48,469 nt of DNA from Alteribacillus sp041949975. GTDB lineage: Bacteria; Bacillota; Bacilli; Bacillales; Marinococcaceae. The stretch lies in NCBI RefSeq assembly GCF_041949975.1, contig NZ_JBHFQG010000031.1, positions 1 to 48,469 on the forward strand. The letters run 5' to 3'. Positions within the stretch are counted from its first letter, which is position 1. Each line of letters begins with the position of its first letter. Shown here in pieces: positions 16,508 through 23,969 of the stretch. The position numbers and the translations under genes are program-made. The notes beneath the pieces were generated by a model. That model was not told the origin of the DNA. It searched no databases and worked only from the letters and a program-made list of their open reading frames with translations.

Positions 16508-17578
16508 ATGCCATTTATACAGCATGTAGAGACTGTAAATGCCCCTTACCGTGTAAACCAAGAAGAAACAGTTGAAGTGGTTCGCGAGTTATTTGGTGAG
16601 CATTTTTCAGACATCGATCGTTTATTAAAAGTGTTTGGAAACGGTCAGATTGAAAGCCGCTATTTTGCTGCACCATTACCATGGTTCCAACAGAGCCATG
16701 ACTTAGAAGAGAAAAATGAATTATATATAAATGAAGCTATAAAAATGGGAATCCAGGCGGTAACAGGGTGTTTACAGGAGATGAATACAGCCAAAGAAGA
16801 AATTGATGCCTTTTTCTTTATTTCAAGTTCCGGGATGGCGACTCCAACAATTGATGCTCGTATAATGAATGAATTACTTTTTCCTTCTCATATAAAACGT
16901 ATTCCGATCTGGGGGCTCGGCTGTGCAGGAGGAGCCGCAGCCCTTAGTCGTGCCCATGAATTTTTACTGGCTTATCCTTCTGCTAAAGTGCTTGTACTTT
17001 GTCTTGAGTTGTGCAGCCTTACTTTTCAACGCGGCGACACATCAAAAAGTAATTTAATTGGTACTTCTTTGTTTGCAGATGGGGCTGCTTGTGCACTTAT
17101 GACTGGGGAAGATATTAAACAAGAAAAGATTTCCCCACGGACCATAGATACGATGTCAACCTTAATGCCTCACTCGGAAGATGTTATGGGGTGGGATATT
17201 AAAAATGAAGGCCTTCATGTGATTTTTTCTAGAGACATTCCTTCAATTATAGAAGAGTGGCTTAAACCAAATGTCGAAACCTTTCTAGACAAGCTTAATA
17301 AAAAGCCAGCTGACATTACTCATTTTGTTGCTCACCCAGGCGGGAAAAAAGTACTGCAAGCTTATGAAAAGGCACTTGCATTTACAGAAGAAAAAACAGC
17401 ACCATCAAGAGAAGTATTAGCTGTTCAGGGAAACATGTCGTCTCCTACGGTTTTATACGTTTTGAAAAAAATAATGAATCAGCAGCCTTCCGAGGGAGAT
17501 AATGGCCTGGTCACAGCATTAGGCCCGGGTTTTAGTTCAGAACTGGTGTGGATTGAATGGGGAGAAAAAGGGATATGA
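16508..17578 (+). CDS. bpsA: Type III polyketide synthase (alkylpyrone synthase)
   Basis: 356 aa chalcone-synthase-like enzyme. Catalytic triad visible: Cys139 in GLGCAGG, His276 in VAHPGG, Asn309 in GNMSSPT. In B. subtilis the homologue BpsA (BcsA) makes triketide pyrones from long-chain acyl-CoA and malonyl-CoA. It is followed with a 4-base ATGA overlap by the methyltransferase gene, the same pairing as bpsA-bpsB, which supports the same pathway. Start at ATG 16508 with GAAGG upstream. Product chain length cannot be deduced. Cytoplasmic. Confidence 0.93.
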   Translation: MPFIQHVETVNAPYRVNQEETVEVVRELFGEHFSDIDRLLKVFGNGQIESRYFAAPLPWFQQSHDLEEKNELYINEAIKMGIQAVTGCLQEMNTAKEEIDAFFFISSSGMATPTIDARIMNELLFPSHIKRIPIWGLGCAGGAAALSRAHEFLLAYPSAKVLVLCLELCSLTFQRGDTSKSNLIGTSLFADGAACALMTGEDIKQEKISPRTIDTMSTLMPHSEDVMGWDIKNEGLHVIFSRDIPSIIEEWLKPNVETFLDKLNKKPADITHFVAHPGGKKVLQAYEKALAFTEEKTAPSREVLAVQGNMSSPTVLYVLKKIMNQQPSEGDNGLVTALGPGFSSELVWIEWGEKGI

Positions 17579-18099
17579 CTCTTTTTTTAATATTATTTAC
17601 ATTTGTCGTATTGCAGCGGCTTGCAGAAGTGATATATGCACATCAAAATGAAAAAAGAATGAAGGCAAAGGGAGCTGTTGAAATCGGAGCCTCTCATTAT
17701 AAATGGATTGTTATGCTGCATATTTTTTTCTTCCTTTCATTAATAACAGAAGTGTCAGGAAGACAATTTGAGCTTGGTAAGGGTTGGCAGGTATTTTTAC
17801 TGCTTTTTTTCATTGTCCAATGTCTCAGGATCTGGACGCTTGTATCATTAGGGCAATATTGGAACACTAAGATTATCGTCCTGCCGGGAGAAAAAAAAGT
17901 AAGCCAGGGACCGTACCGCTGGCTTTCCCACCCGAATTACGTCATTGTGGGTGTTGAAATTATAATCTTGCCTCTTATATTTGGTGCTTGGATAACTGCT
18001 TTATTTTTCTTTGCAGCCAATACAATTATCCTTCTAACTGTTCGAATTCCCGCCGAAGAAAGAGCACTCGAACACTTAAAAAAAATGACGAATGATTAG
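17575..18099 (+). CDS. bpsB: Alkylpyrone O-methyltransferase, ICMT-like membrane protein
   Basis: 174 aa membrane protein of the isoprenylcysteine carboxyl methyltransferase-like family (YpbQ/BpsB). Four to five hydrophobic segments are seen, and the family motif SQGPYRWLSHPNYVIV and the final PAEERAL are present. BpsB methylates the alkylpyrones made by BpsA with S-adenosylmethionine. Start at ATG 17575 overlaps the bpsA stop (ATGA); an upstream in-frame start at 17557 lies inside bpsA and has no better ribosome site. Translational coupling and shared function with bpsA are likely. Confidence 0.9.
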   Translation: MTLFLILFTFVVLQRLAEVIYAHQNEKRMKAKGAVEIGASHYKWIVMLHIFFFLSLITEVSGRQFELGKGWQVFLLLFFIVQCLRIWTLVSLGQYWNTKIIVLPGEKKVSQGPYRWLSHPNYVIVGVEIIILPLIFGAWITALFFFAANTIILLTVRIPAEERALEHLKKMTND

Positions 18100-18183
18100 T
18101 ACTTCCCACACTATCTAAAACGTGATATATTTTTCCCGAATTCATCATGAATGCGCTTTTAGCGGGGAAGGAAGCGGTTTAAT

Positions 18184-18723
18184 ATGTTTGAAGCTCTCCT
18201 TGAAAATGCCTTGTCTATGATCTTTATTATTTTTACTATCAACATTATCTATGTGACTTTATTTACGCTGCGGATGATTTTTACATTGAAAGGGCAGCAT
18301 TATTTTGCCGGTGCAGTGGGTATGATAGAAATTGTTATATATGTTCTCGGTTTAGGACTCGTACTGGATAACCTCGATAATATTTGGAACTTAGCAGCAT
18401 ATGCGATTGGTTTCGGCACCGGAGTCGTAGTAGGGATGAAAATTGAAGAGAAGCTGGCCTTAGGTTATATTACGGTAAATGTTATTACGAAAGAATATGA
18501 GCCTGACATTCCAAATGCTCTCAGGGATAAAGGATATGGAGTAACAAACTGGGTAGCTTACGGGCGGGAAGGCGAGCGCTTGATGATGGAAATTTTAACG
18601 TCAAGAAAGTCCGAAACGGATTTATATAATAATATTAAAAAATTAGACCCAAAAGCTTTTATCATTTCACACGAACCGAAAGCATTTTTCGGAGGCTTCT
18701 GGGTAAAAGGAGTCAGACGTTAG
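18184..18723 (+). CDS. yebE: UPF0316 / DUF2179 membrane protein
   Basis: 179 aa. Three membrane helices in the first 85 residues (IFIIFTINIIYVTLFTL, GMIEIVIYVLGLGLVL, YAIGFGTGVVVGMKI) and a cytosolic DUF2179-type domain ending in DPKAFIISHEPKAFFGGFWV. It matches B. subtilis YebE in size and position (before the NETI-motif gene and purE). Function unknown; the soluble domain resembles the C-terminal domain of the YitT-family protein encoded at 10701-11576. Ribosome site GGGAAGGAAG upstream. Confidence 0.9.
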   Translation: MFEALLENALSMIFIIFTINIIYVTLFTLRMIFTLKGQHYFAGAVGMIEIVIYVLGLGLVLDNLDNIWNLAAYAIGFGTGVVVGMKIEEKLALGYITVNVITKEYEPDIPNALRDKGYGVTNWVAYGREGERLMMEILTSRKSETDLYNNIKKLDPKAFIISHEPKAFFGGFWVKGVRR

Positions 18724-18757
18724 GTTATTCAAGTGGATGTTACAGGAGGAAAAATAA

Positions 18758-18958
18758 ATGTCTAAGAAATTAAAGAAAAAAAGATTCGAAGTAAGAGATG
18801 AAGAAACCATTGATGATTGTCTAAAAAGGATAGCAGAGGAGGGGTATTTTCCTGTTCGCCGCATGGAAAAACCTGTATTCGAAGAAGTAAAGAAAAATGG
18901 GAAAATAGATAATATTCCTGTGAAACAACAAATAATATTCGAAGCTAAGGTTAAATAA
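18758..18958 (+). CDS. yebG: NETI-motif small protein
   Basis: 66 aa, highly basic at the start (SKKLKKKRFEV) with the short motif DEETIDDCLKRI that stands for the NETI box and the later RRMEKPVFEE. It corresponds to B. subtilis YebG, found between yebE and purE. ACAGGAGG precedes the ATG. Its stop codon is the first base neighbour of the PurBox of the pur operon. Biochemical role unknown. Confidence 0.88.
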   Translation: MSKKLKKKRFEVRDEETIDDCLKRIAEEGYFPVRRMEKPVFEEVKKNGKIDNIPVKQQIIFEAKVK

Positions 18959-18998
18959 CCGAACATTAAACTTGTCATAAGTTTTAATGTTCGATTTT
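18954..18998. promoter_or_regulatory. PurBox pair of the pur operon
   Basis: Box 1 AATAACCGAACATT (18954-18967) and inverted box 2 AATGTTCGATTTT (18986-18998) match the Bacillus PurR consensus AWWWCCGAACWWT closely, as divergent copies. Box 1 touches the yebG stop codon. Predicted target of the PurR repressor. Confidence 0.92.
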
Positions 18999-19001
18999 TG
19001 A

Positions 19002-19031
19002 TTGACAGATTTCGTGACAACTTGTTAAGCT
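19002..19031 (+). promoter_or_regulatory. Promoter of the pur operon
   Basis: TTGACA (19002-19007) lies 16 bases after the start of PurBox 2, as at pbuG. The best -10 is TAAGCT (19026-19031), 18-base spacer, with a TG extension. TATACA at 19031-19036 looks better as a box but would need a 23-base spacer. Confidence 0.7.
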
Positions 19032-19063
19032 ATACATGTAACTAAACGGAAGAATTAAATATA

Positions 19064-19133
19064 CCTCATATAATGTCAGGAATAAGGCCTGATAAGTTTC
19101 TACCTGGCGACCGTAAATCGCCGGACTATGGGG
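19064..19133 (+). ncRNA. Guanine riboswitch upstream of purE
   Basis: P1 CCTCATA (19064-19070) with TATGGGG (19127-19133), P2 GTCAGG...CCTGAT, P3 CTGGCGA...TCGCCGG, loop 3 CCGTAAA, loop 2 AATAAGG. C in GGACTATG is the specificity base, so the ligand is guanine or hypoxanthine. TCTCTCATA (19228-19236) can pair with TATGGGGGA (19127-19135), including two G-U pairs, as an antiterminator. Confidence 0.95.
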
Positions 19134-19206
19134 GAAGATATGCAAGCACCGGAGCATGAAACAGCCGGAGGCATCGCCTGTTCATCATGTCCAAATAAGT
19201 AAGTTT

Positions 19207-19264
19207 ACCCCGGCAGGCTGGCAGCTTTCTCTCATAGGAAGAGATCTGTCATACCGGGGTTTTC
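19207..19264 (+). terminator. Riboswitch-controlled terminator before purE
   Basis: ACCCCGG (19207-19213) pairs with CCGGGGT (19254-19260); an inner stem CTTTCTC/GAAGAG extends it; a short T-run follows (TTTTCT). Confidence 0.88.
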
Positions 19265-19292
19265 TAATGTGCGATTTAAAGGGGAGAAAATA

Positions 19293-19778
19293 ATGGAACC
19301 GCAAGTAGGAGTAATTATGGGAAGCACTTCTGATTGGGAAACAATGAAACATACTTGTGAGGTGCTTGAAGAACTATCTGTTCCTTATGAAAAAAAAGTA
19401 GTATCAGCTCACCGTACGCCTGATATGATGTTTGAATACGCGGAGAAAGCCCGCCAAAAAGGGTTGAAAGCAATTGTTGCCGGTGCAGGCGGCGCCGCCC
19501 ACCTTCCTGGCATGGTAGCCGCTAAAACAACCCTTCCAGTGATTGGAGTTCCTGTACAATCGAGGGCTTTAAACGGCATGGATTCTCTCTTGTCCATTGC
19601 GCAAATGCCAGGCGGTGTTCCTGTTGCAACGGTAGCGATTGGAAAGGCTGGAGCTGTAAATGCAGGACTGCTTGCCGCAGAATTTCTGGCAGCTTTCGAT
19701 CTTAAGCTTGCAGACCAGCTCGAAAAAAGGCGAGAAGAACTTCGACAAAAAGTTATAGAAACGGGTGATTTATCGTGA
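19293..19778 (+). CDS. purE: N5-carboxyaminoimidazole ribonucleotide mutase
   Basis: Moves the carboxyl group of N5-CAIR to give CAIR in purine synthesis. 161 aa, the normal class I PurE length, with GVIMGSTSDW at the N-terminus, the SAHRTPD substrate loop, and GAGGAAHLPGM. Start at ATG 19293 is preferred: AAAGGGGA lies just upstream. A GTG at 19269 in the same frame lies next to the riboswitch terminator and has no ribosome site. First gene of the twelve-gene pur operon; overlaps purK by 4 bases. Confidence 0.97.
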   Translation: MEPQVGVIMGSTSDWETMKHTCEVLEELSVPYEKKVVSAHRTPDMMFEYAEKARQKGLKAIVAGAGGAAHLPGMVAAKTTLPVIGVPVQSRALNGMDSLLSIAQMPGGVPVATVAIGKAGAVNAGLLAAEFLAAFDLKLADQLEKRREELRQKVIETGDLS

Positions 19779-20920
19779 GTACTCTTCTCCCTCCTGGGAA
19801 AACCATTGGTATTTTAGGAGGCGGCCAGCTCGGAAGGATGATGGCATTAGCAGCGAAAGCGATGGGATTTCGAATTGCAGTGCTAGAACCAAAAACGGAT
19901 TCACCAGCTGGTCAAACAGCTGACATTGAAGTAGAGGCGGCTTATGATGATAGAGAAGGAGCTGAAGAACTCGCTAAATATTGTGATGTTCTTACTTATG
20001 AATTTGAAAACATCGATGCCCCCACTGCTGCTTTTCTTGAAAAAACTCTTTACCTTCCGCAGGGCGGCAATCTGCTTTACACGACGCAGCACCGCATAAG
20101 AGAAAAAACTGCGATTGAAGAAGCAGGCGTTTTTGTATCGCCATATCGTCCGGTACAATCCAAAGAAGACTTAACCAAAGCTTTGGAAGAGCTTGGGAGG
20201 CCTGCCGTGTTGAAAACATGCCAGGGCGGATATGACGGAAAAGGCCAGGTAGTGATACAAGAAAATATGAATGCGGAAGAAGCGTTCGACACACTTAATG
20301 GAAATGAAAAAGATTTAGTGTTAGAAGCTTGGGTGCCCTTTGAAAAAGAAATTTCTGTAATTGTTACAAGAAGCACGACTGGGGAAGTCTCAACGTTTCC
20401 TGTCGGAGAAAACATCCATCAGAACAATATTCTGCACCAAACCATTGTGCCAGCGAGAATCAATTCTGACACGGAAAAAAAAGCAAGAAACATTGCTTAT
20501 GAATTAGCAGAAATACTCGAACTTAAAGGGACTCTGGCTGTGGAAATGTTCGTATTAGATGATGGGGATATTTATGTAAATGAACTAGCCCCACGTCCCC
20601 ATAACTCCGGTCATTACACGATAGAAGCATGTGAAACATCCCAGTTTGAACAGCATATACGAGCAATTTGCGGATGGCCGCTCGGGTCGACTAATTTATT
20701 AAAGCCTGTTGTAATGACTAATCTGCTCGGACAGCATATTCCTTTTGTCTATGATAATGTGGATAGTTTCACTGAAACCGGACATCTTCATGTGTACGGA
20801 AAAGATGAAGCAAAATACGGAAGGAAAATGGGACATTGGACAGTGCTTGGGAAAGATACAGAAGAAGCTCTTACAAAAACCAACCGCATTTGGGATAAAC
20901 AAGCTTCTTCTATTAAATAA
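19775..20920 (+). CDS. purK: N5-carboxyaminoimidazole ribonucleotide synthase
   Basis: ATP-grasp enzyme that carboxylates AIR with bicarbonate and ATP to N5-CAIR, feeding PurE. 381 aa. The N-terminal GILGGGQLGRMMALAA, central TCQGGYDGKGQ and ELAPRPHNSGHYT active-site segments are all present. GTG start at 19775 overlaps the purE stop (GTGA), indicating coupled translation. Pathway note: the purE plus purK pair means the two-step bacterial route from AIR to CAIR rather than the one-step animal type. Confidence 0.97.
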   Translation: MSTLLPPGKTIGILGGGQLGRMMALAAKAMGFRIAVLEPKTDSPAGQTADIEVEAAYDDREGAEELAKYCDVLTYEFENIDAPTAAFLEKTLYLPQGGNLLYTTQHRIREKTAIEEAGVFVSPYRPVQSKEDLTKALEELGRPAVLKTCQGGYDGKGQVVIQENMNAEEAFDTLNGNEKDLVLEAWVPFEKEISVIVTRSTTGEVSTFPVGENIHQNNILHQTIVPARINSDTEKKARNIAYELAEILELKGTLAVEMFVLDDGDIYVNELAPRPHNSGHYTIEACETSQFEQHIRAICGWPLGSTNLLKPVVMTNLLGQHIPFVYDNVDSFTETGHLHVYGKDEAKYGRKMGHWTVLGKDTEEALTKTNRIWDKQASSIK

Positions 20921-20957
20921 GACATTAGAAAAAAGGATAGAGAGTGGAGGAAATCTC

Positions 20958-22253
20958 ATGATCGAACGGTATACGCGCCCTGAGATGGGGGCCATTTGGA
21001 CAGAAGAAAATCGTTTTAATGCCTGGCTGGAAGTTGAAATCTCTGCATGTGAAGCTTGGGCAGAGCTTGGAGATATACCAAAAGATGATGTGAAAAAAAT
21101 TCGGGAAAATGCCGGCTTTAATGTGGAACGTATTAACGAGATTGAAGCGGAAACAAGGCACGATGTAGTTGCATTCACCCGTGCAGTATCGGAAACCCTT
21201 GGCGAAGAAAGAAAGTGGGTTCATTACGGACTGACTTCCACAGACGTTGTAGATACAGCTCTTTCTTATTTACTAAAGCAAGCAAACGATATATTAGAAA
21301 AAGATCTTGAACGTTTTCTTACTATCTTGAAAGAAAAAGCGCTCGAACACAAATATACTGTGATGATGGGGCGTACACACGGGGTTCACGCTGAACCAAC
21401 CACGTTTGGTCTGAAGCTTGCGTTATGGTATCAGGAAATGAAACGAAATTTAGAAAGGTTTAAAGCAGCGTCTGAAAGTGTAAGGGTAGGAAAGCTGTCC
21501 GGGGCAGTTGGAACGTTTGCAAACATCCCGCCGTTTATTGAGTCTTATGTATGTGAAAAGCTCGGGCTTGAGACAGCGCCAGTATCCACTCAAACCTTGC
21601 AAAGAGACCGGCACGCTCACTATTTAAGCACCATTGCACTTATTGCAACATCAATTGAAAAAATGGCAGTAGAAATTAGAGGGTTGCAAAAAAGCGAAAC
21701 AAGAGAAGTGGAAGAGTTTTTTGCTAAAGGACAAAAAGGATCGTCCGCTATGCCTCATAAACGCAATCCGGTAGGCTCTGAAAACATGACTGGTCTTTCA
21801 AGGGTGATTCGCGGCCATATGATGACAGCTTATGAAAATGTACCGCTATGGCATGAACGTGATATTTCTCATTCTTCAGCAGAGCGAATTATTTTGCCTG
21901 ATTCCACGATAGCACTCAATTACATGCTGAACCGATTTGGAAATATCGTAAAGAATTTGACTGTCTTCCCAGAAAATATGAAAGCGAATATGGAAAGGAC
22001 GTACGGACTTATTTATTCGCAGCGGGTTCTTCTTACGCTTATCAATAAAGGAATGGTGCGGGAAGAAGCGTATGACCTCGTGCAGCCAAAAGCAATGGAA
22101 GCATGGGAAAAAGGAGTTCCTTTCCGTACGCTGGTGGAACAAGAGCCTCGTATTACAGAAACACTGACAGCAGAAGAAATCGATGACTGTTTTGACTATC
22201 ATCACCATTTGCAGCGAGTAGATGAGATTTTCTCCAGAGCAGGTTTAAAATAA
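20958..22253 (+). CDS. purB: Adenylosuccinate lyase
   Basis: Fumarase-superfamily enzyme that splits SAICAR to AICAR and adenylosuccinate to AMP, both releasing fumarate. 431 aa, as in B. subtilis. The signature GSSAMPHKRNP (about 261-271), the TSTDVVDTA segment and GRTHGVHAEPTTFG with the catalytic His are visible. Start at ATG 20958 with GTGGAGG upstream and MIERYTRPEMG as the standard N-terminus; a longer open frame from 20745 overlaps purK and is rejected. Serves two branches of purine metabolism. Confidence 0.97.
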   Translation: MIERYTRPEMGAIWTEENRFNAWLEVEISACEAWAELGDIPKDDVKKIRENAGFNVERINEIEAETRHDVVAFTRAVSETLGEERKWVHYGLTSTDVVDTALSYLLKQANDILEKDLERFLTILKEKALEHKYTVMMGRTHGVHAEPTTFGLKLALWYQEMKRNLERFKAASESVRVGKLSGAVGTFANIPPFIESYVCEKLGLETAPVSTQTLQRDRHAHYLSTIALIATSIEKMAVEIRGLQKSETREVEEFFAKGQKGSSAMPHKRNPVGSENMTGLSRVIRGHMMTAYENVPLWHERDISHSSAERIILPDSTIALNYMLNRFGNIVKNLTVFPENMKANMERTYGLIYSQRVLLTLINKGMVREEAYDLVQPKAMEAWEKGVPFRTLVEQEPRITETLTAEEIDDCFDYHHHLQRVDEIFSRAGLK

Positions 22254-22325
22254 AGCGGGGCCAGTTAGCCCCCTCGATTTTACAGGTATTTTTAATCTTA
22301 AAGTATAGCAAGGAGGCGCTCTCCG

Positions 22326-23045
22326 ATGCAAAAAGAAGAGCTGTTATATGAAGGGAAAGCAAAGAAGCTTTACCAAACGGATGAACCAGAGCTTTTATGG
22401 GTGGAATACAAAGATGACGCAACCGCTTTTAATGGAGAAAAAAAAGAAGTGCTTCACGGCAAGGGAAGGCTCAACAATGAAATTTCCTCTCTGTTGTTTC
22501 AAAAACTTAATGATTCTGGTATCTCCAGTCATTTTGTCAAAAAAATCTCGGCTACTGAACAGGTGGTAAAGCAAACCAGCATAAATCCTTTAGAAGTAGT
22601 AGTAAGGAATATTGTTGCAGGCAGTCTTCATAAAAGAATTGGAATAGACGAAGGCACAGAACTTGAGCAGGCAATTGTCGAATTTTATTACAAAGACGAT
22701 GACCTTGGTGATCCACTTATCAACAACGATCACATTCGTATTCTTCAAGCTGCAGAGCCTGAACAGGTAAGCAATATGAAGAAACAGGCATTAGCAATTA
22801 ATGAAACACTGAAACAGCACTTTGATAACTGCGGACTTCTGCTGGTAGATTTTAAGCTGGAATTTGGTATGACTGCAGATGGCGAACTTCTGTTAGCTGA
22901 TGAAATATCTCCCGATACATGTCGGTTGTGGGATAAAGAAACAAGAGAAAAATTCGACAAAGATTTATTCCGTTTTGGCCTTGGTTCGCTGCAGGACGGA
23001 TACAATGAAATTTTAAAAAGACTGGGAGGGGCTGTACGTGGTTAA
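22326..23045 (+). CDS. purC: SAICAR synthetase
   Basis: Joins CAIR and aspartate with ATP to give SAICAR. 239 aa. Landmarks: LLYEGKAKKLYQTD, VVVRNIVAGS, LVDFKLEFG and ADEISPDTCRLWD. AAGGAGG lies upstream of ATG 22326. The 72-base gap after purB holds a small GC hairpin (22257-22272) that is too weak to call a terminator. It overlaps purS by 8 bases. Confidence 0.97.
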   Translation: MQKEELLYEGKAKKLYQTDEPELLWVEYKDDATAFNGEKKEVLHGKGRLNNEISSLLFQKLNDSGISSHFVKKISATEQVVKQTSINPLEVVVRNIVAGSLHKRIGIDEGTELEQAIVEFYYKDDDLGDPLINNDHIRILQAAEPEQVSNMKKQALAINETLKQHFDNCGLLLVDFKLEFGMTADGELLLADEISPDTCRLWDKETREKFDKDLFRFGLGSLQDGYNEILKRLGGAVRG

Positions 23046-23286
23046 AGTTCAAGTATATGTAACGCTTAAAGAAGGAGTTTTAGACCCGCAGGGAAGTGCA
23101 ATTACTAATGCTCTTCACACAATGAACTACGAAGAAGTGAAAAGTGTAGAAACTGGTAAATATATAGAGCTGGAAGTAGAAAAAACAGAAAACCTGGAAG
23201 AGCGTGTAGAAGAAATGTGCGAAAAGCTTCTCTCCAATCCGGTCATAGAAGATTACACTTATAAAATCGGGGAGGCTGTATCTTAA
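23038..23286 (+). CDS. purS: FGAM synthase subunit PurS
   Basis: 82 aa small subunit of phosphoribosylformylglycinamidine synthase. The N-terminus KVQVYVTLKEGVLDPQG and the fold pattern fit PurS. It bridges PurL and PurQ and helps ammonia transfer. GTG start at 23038 lies inside the end of purC, with GGGAGGGG upstream. The stop overlaps the purQ start by one base (TAATG). Confidence 0.96.
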   Translation: MVKVQVYVTLKEGVLDPQGSAITNALHTMNYEEVKSVETGKYIELEVEKTENLEERVEEMCEKLLSNPVIEDYTYKIGEAVS

Positions 23287-23969
23287 TGAAGTTTGCAGTC
23301 ATTGTCTTTCCTGGTTCCAATTGTGACGACGATATGGTGTATGCAATTACAGAAGGATTGCAAGAAGAGGCAGATAAAGTTTGGTATACAGAAAAAAGTG
23401 TTGCAGAATATGATGCGATTCTGCTGCCAGGCGGCTTTTCTTATGGTGATTATCTGCGCTCTGGAGCTATTGCACGATTTGCACCAGTAATGAAGAGTGT
23501 CATCGAAGAAGCAGAAAAAGGGAAACCCGTATTAGGCGTATGCAATGGCTTTCAAGTGCTGCTTGAAGCAGGTCTTCTGCCCGGAGCAATGCAGCGAAAC
23601 AAAGATTTGAAATTTATTTGCCGTCCAGTAGGGCTTTCCGTAGAAAATAATCAAACCGGTTTTACGGGAAGTTATCAAAAAGGGGAATCTATTACGATTC
23701 CGGTTGCTCATGGCGATGGCAATTATTATTGTGATAACAAAACCTTACAGCAATTAAAAGAAAATAATCAAATTGTGTTCACTTACAAAGATGATATCAA
23801 CGGTTCTGTAGATGGTATCGCCGGTATTATTAATGAAAAAGGAAATGTTCTGGGTATGATGCCACACCCGGAACGTGCAACAACGAGTTTACTAGGAAGC
23901 AGTGATGGCTTAAAGCTTTTCCAATCGATCTTGAACCACTGGAGGGAATCTCATGTCCTTACTTCTTGA
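23286..23969 (+). CDS. purQ: FGAM synthase glutaminase subunit PurQ
   Basis: 227 aa class I glutamine amidotransferase that supplies ammonia to PurL. Nucleophile Cys86 in GVCNGFQVL; His and Glu in MMPHPERA near the C-terminus; PGSNCDDD at the N-terminus is typical. ATG at 23286 is coupled to the purS stop. The end overlaps purL by 17 bases. With PurS and PurL it forms the three-part Gram-positive FGAM synthase. Confidence 0.97.
   Translation: MKFAVIVFPGSNCDDDMVYAITEGLQEEADKVWYTEKSVAEYDAILLPGGFSYGDYLRSGAIARFAPVMKSVIEEAEKGKPVLGVCNGFQVLLEAGLLPGAMQRNKDLKFICRPVGLSVENNQTGFTGSYQKGESITIPVAHGDGNYYCDNKTLQQLKENNQIVFTYKDDINGSVDGIAGIINEKGNVLGMMPHPERATTSLLGSSDGLKLFQSILNHWRESHVLTS

Noticed and set aside
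18140..18152. Palindrome ATTCATCATGAAT upstream of yebE
   Set aside because: Only 6-bp arms in AT-rich sequence, no promoter nearby; too common by chance.
6025..19133. Adenine specificity for any of the three purine riboswitches
   Set aside because: All three have C, not U, at the specificity position in GACTA, which predicts guanine/hypoxanthine.
20745..20957. Longer N-terminus for purB from 20745
   Set aside because: It overlaps over 170 bases of purK in another frame, adds residues absent from the family, and GTGGAGG marks ATG 20958.
22257..22272. Hairpin between purB and purC as an internal terminator
   Set aside because: Only five GC pairs and no real T-run; purC to purD depend on read-through in this operon.
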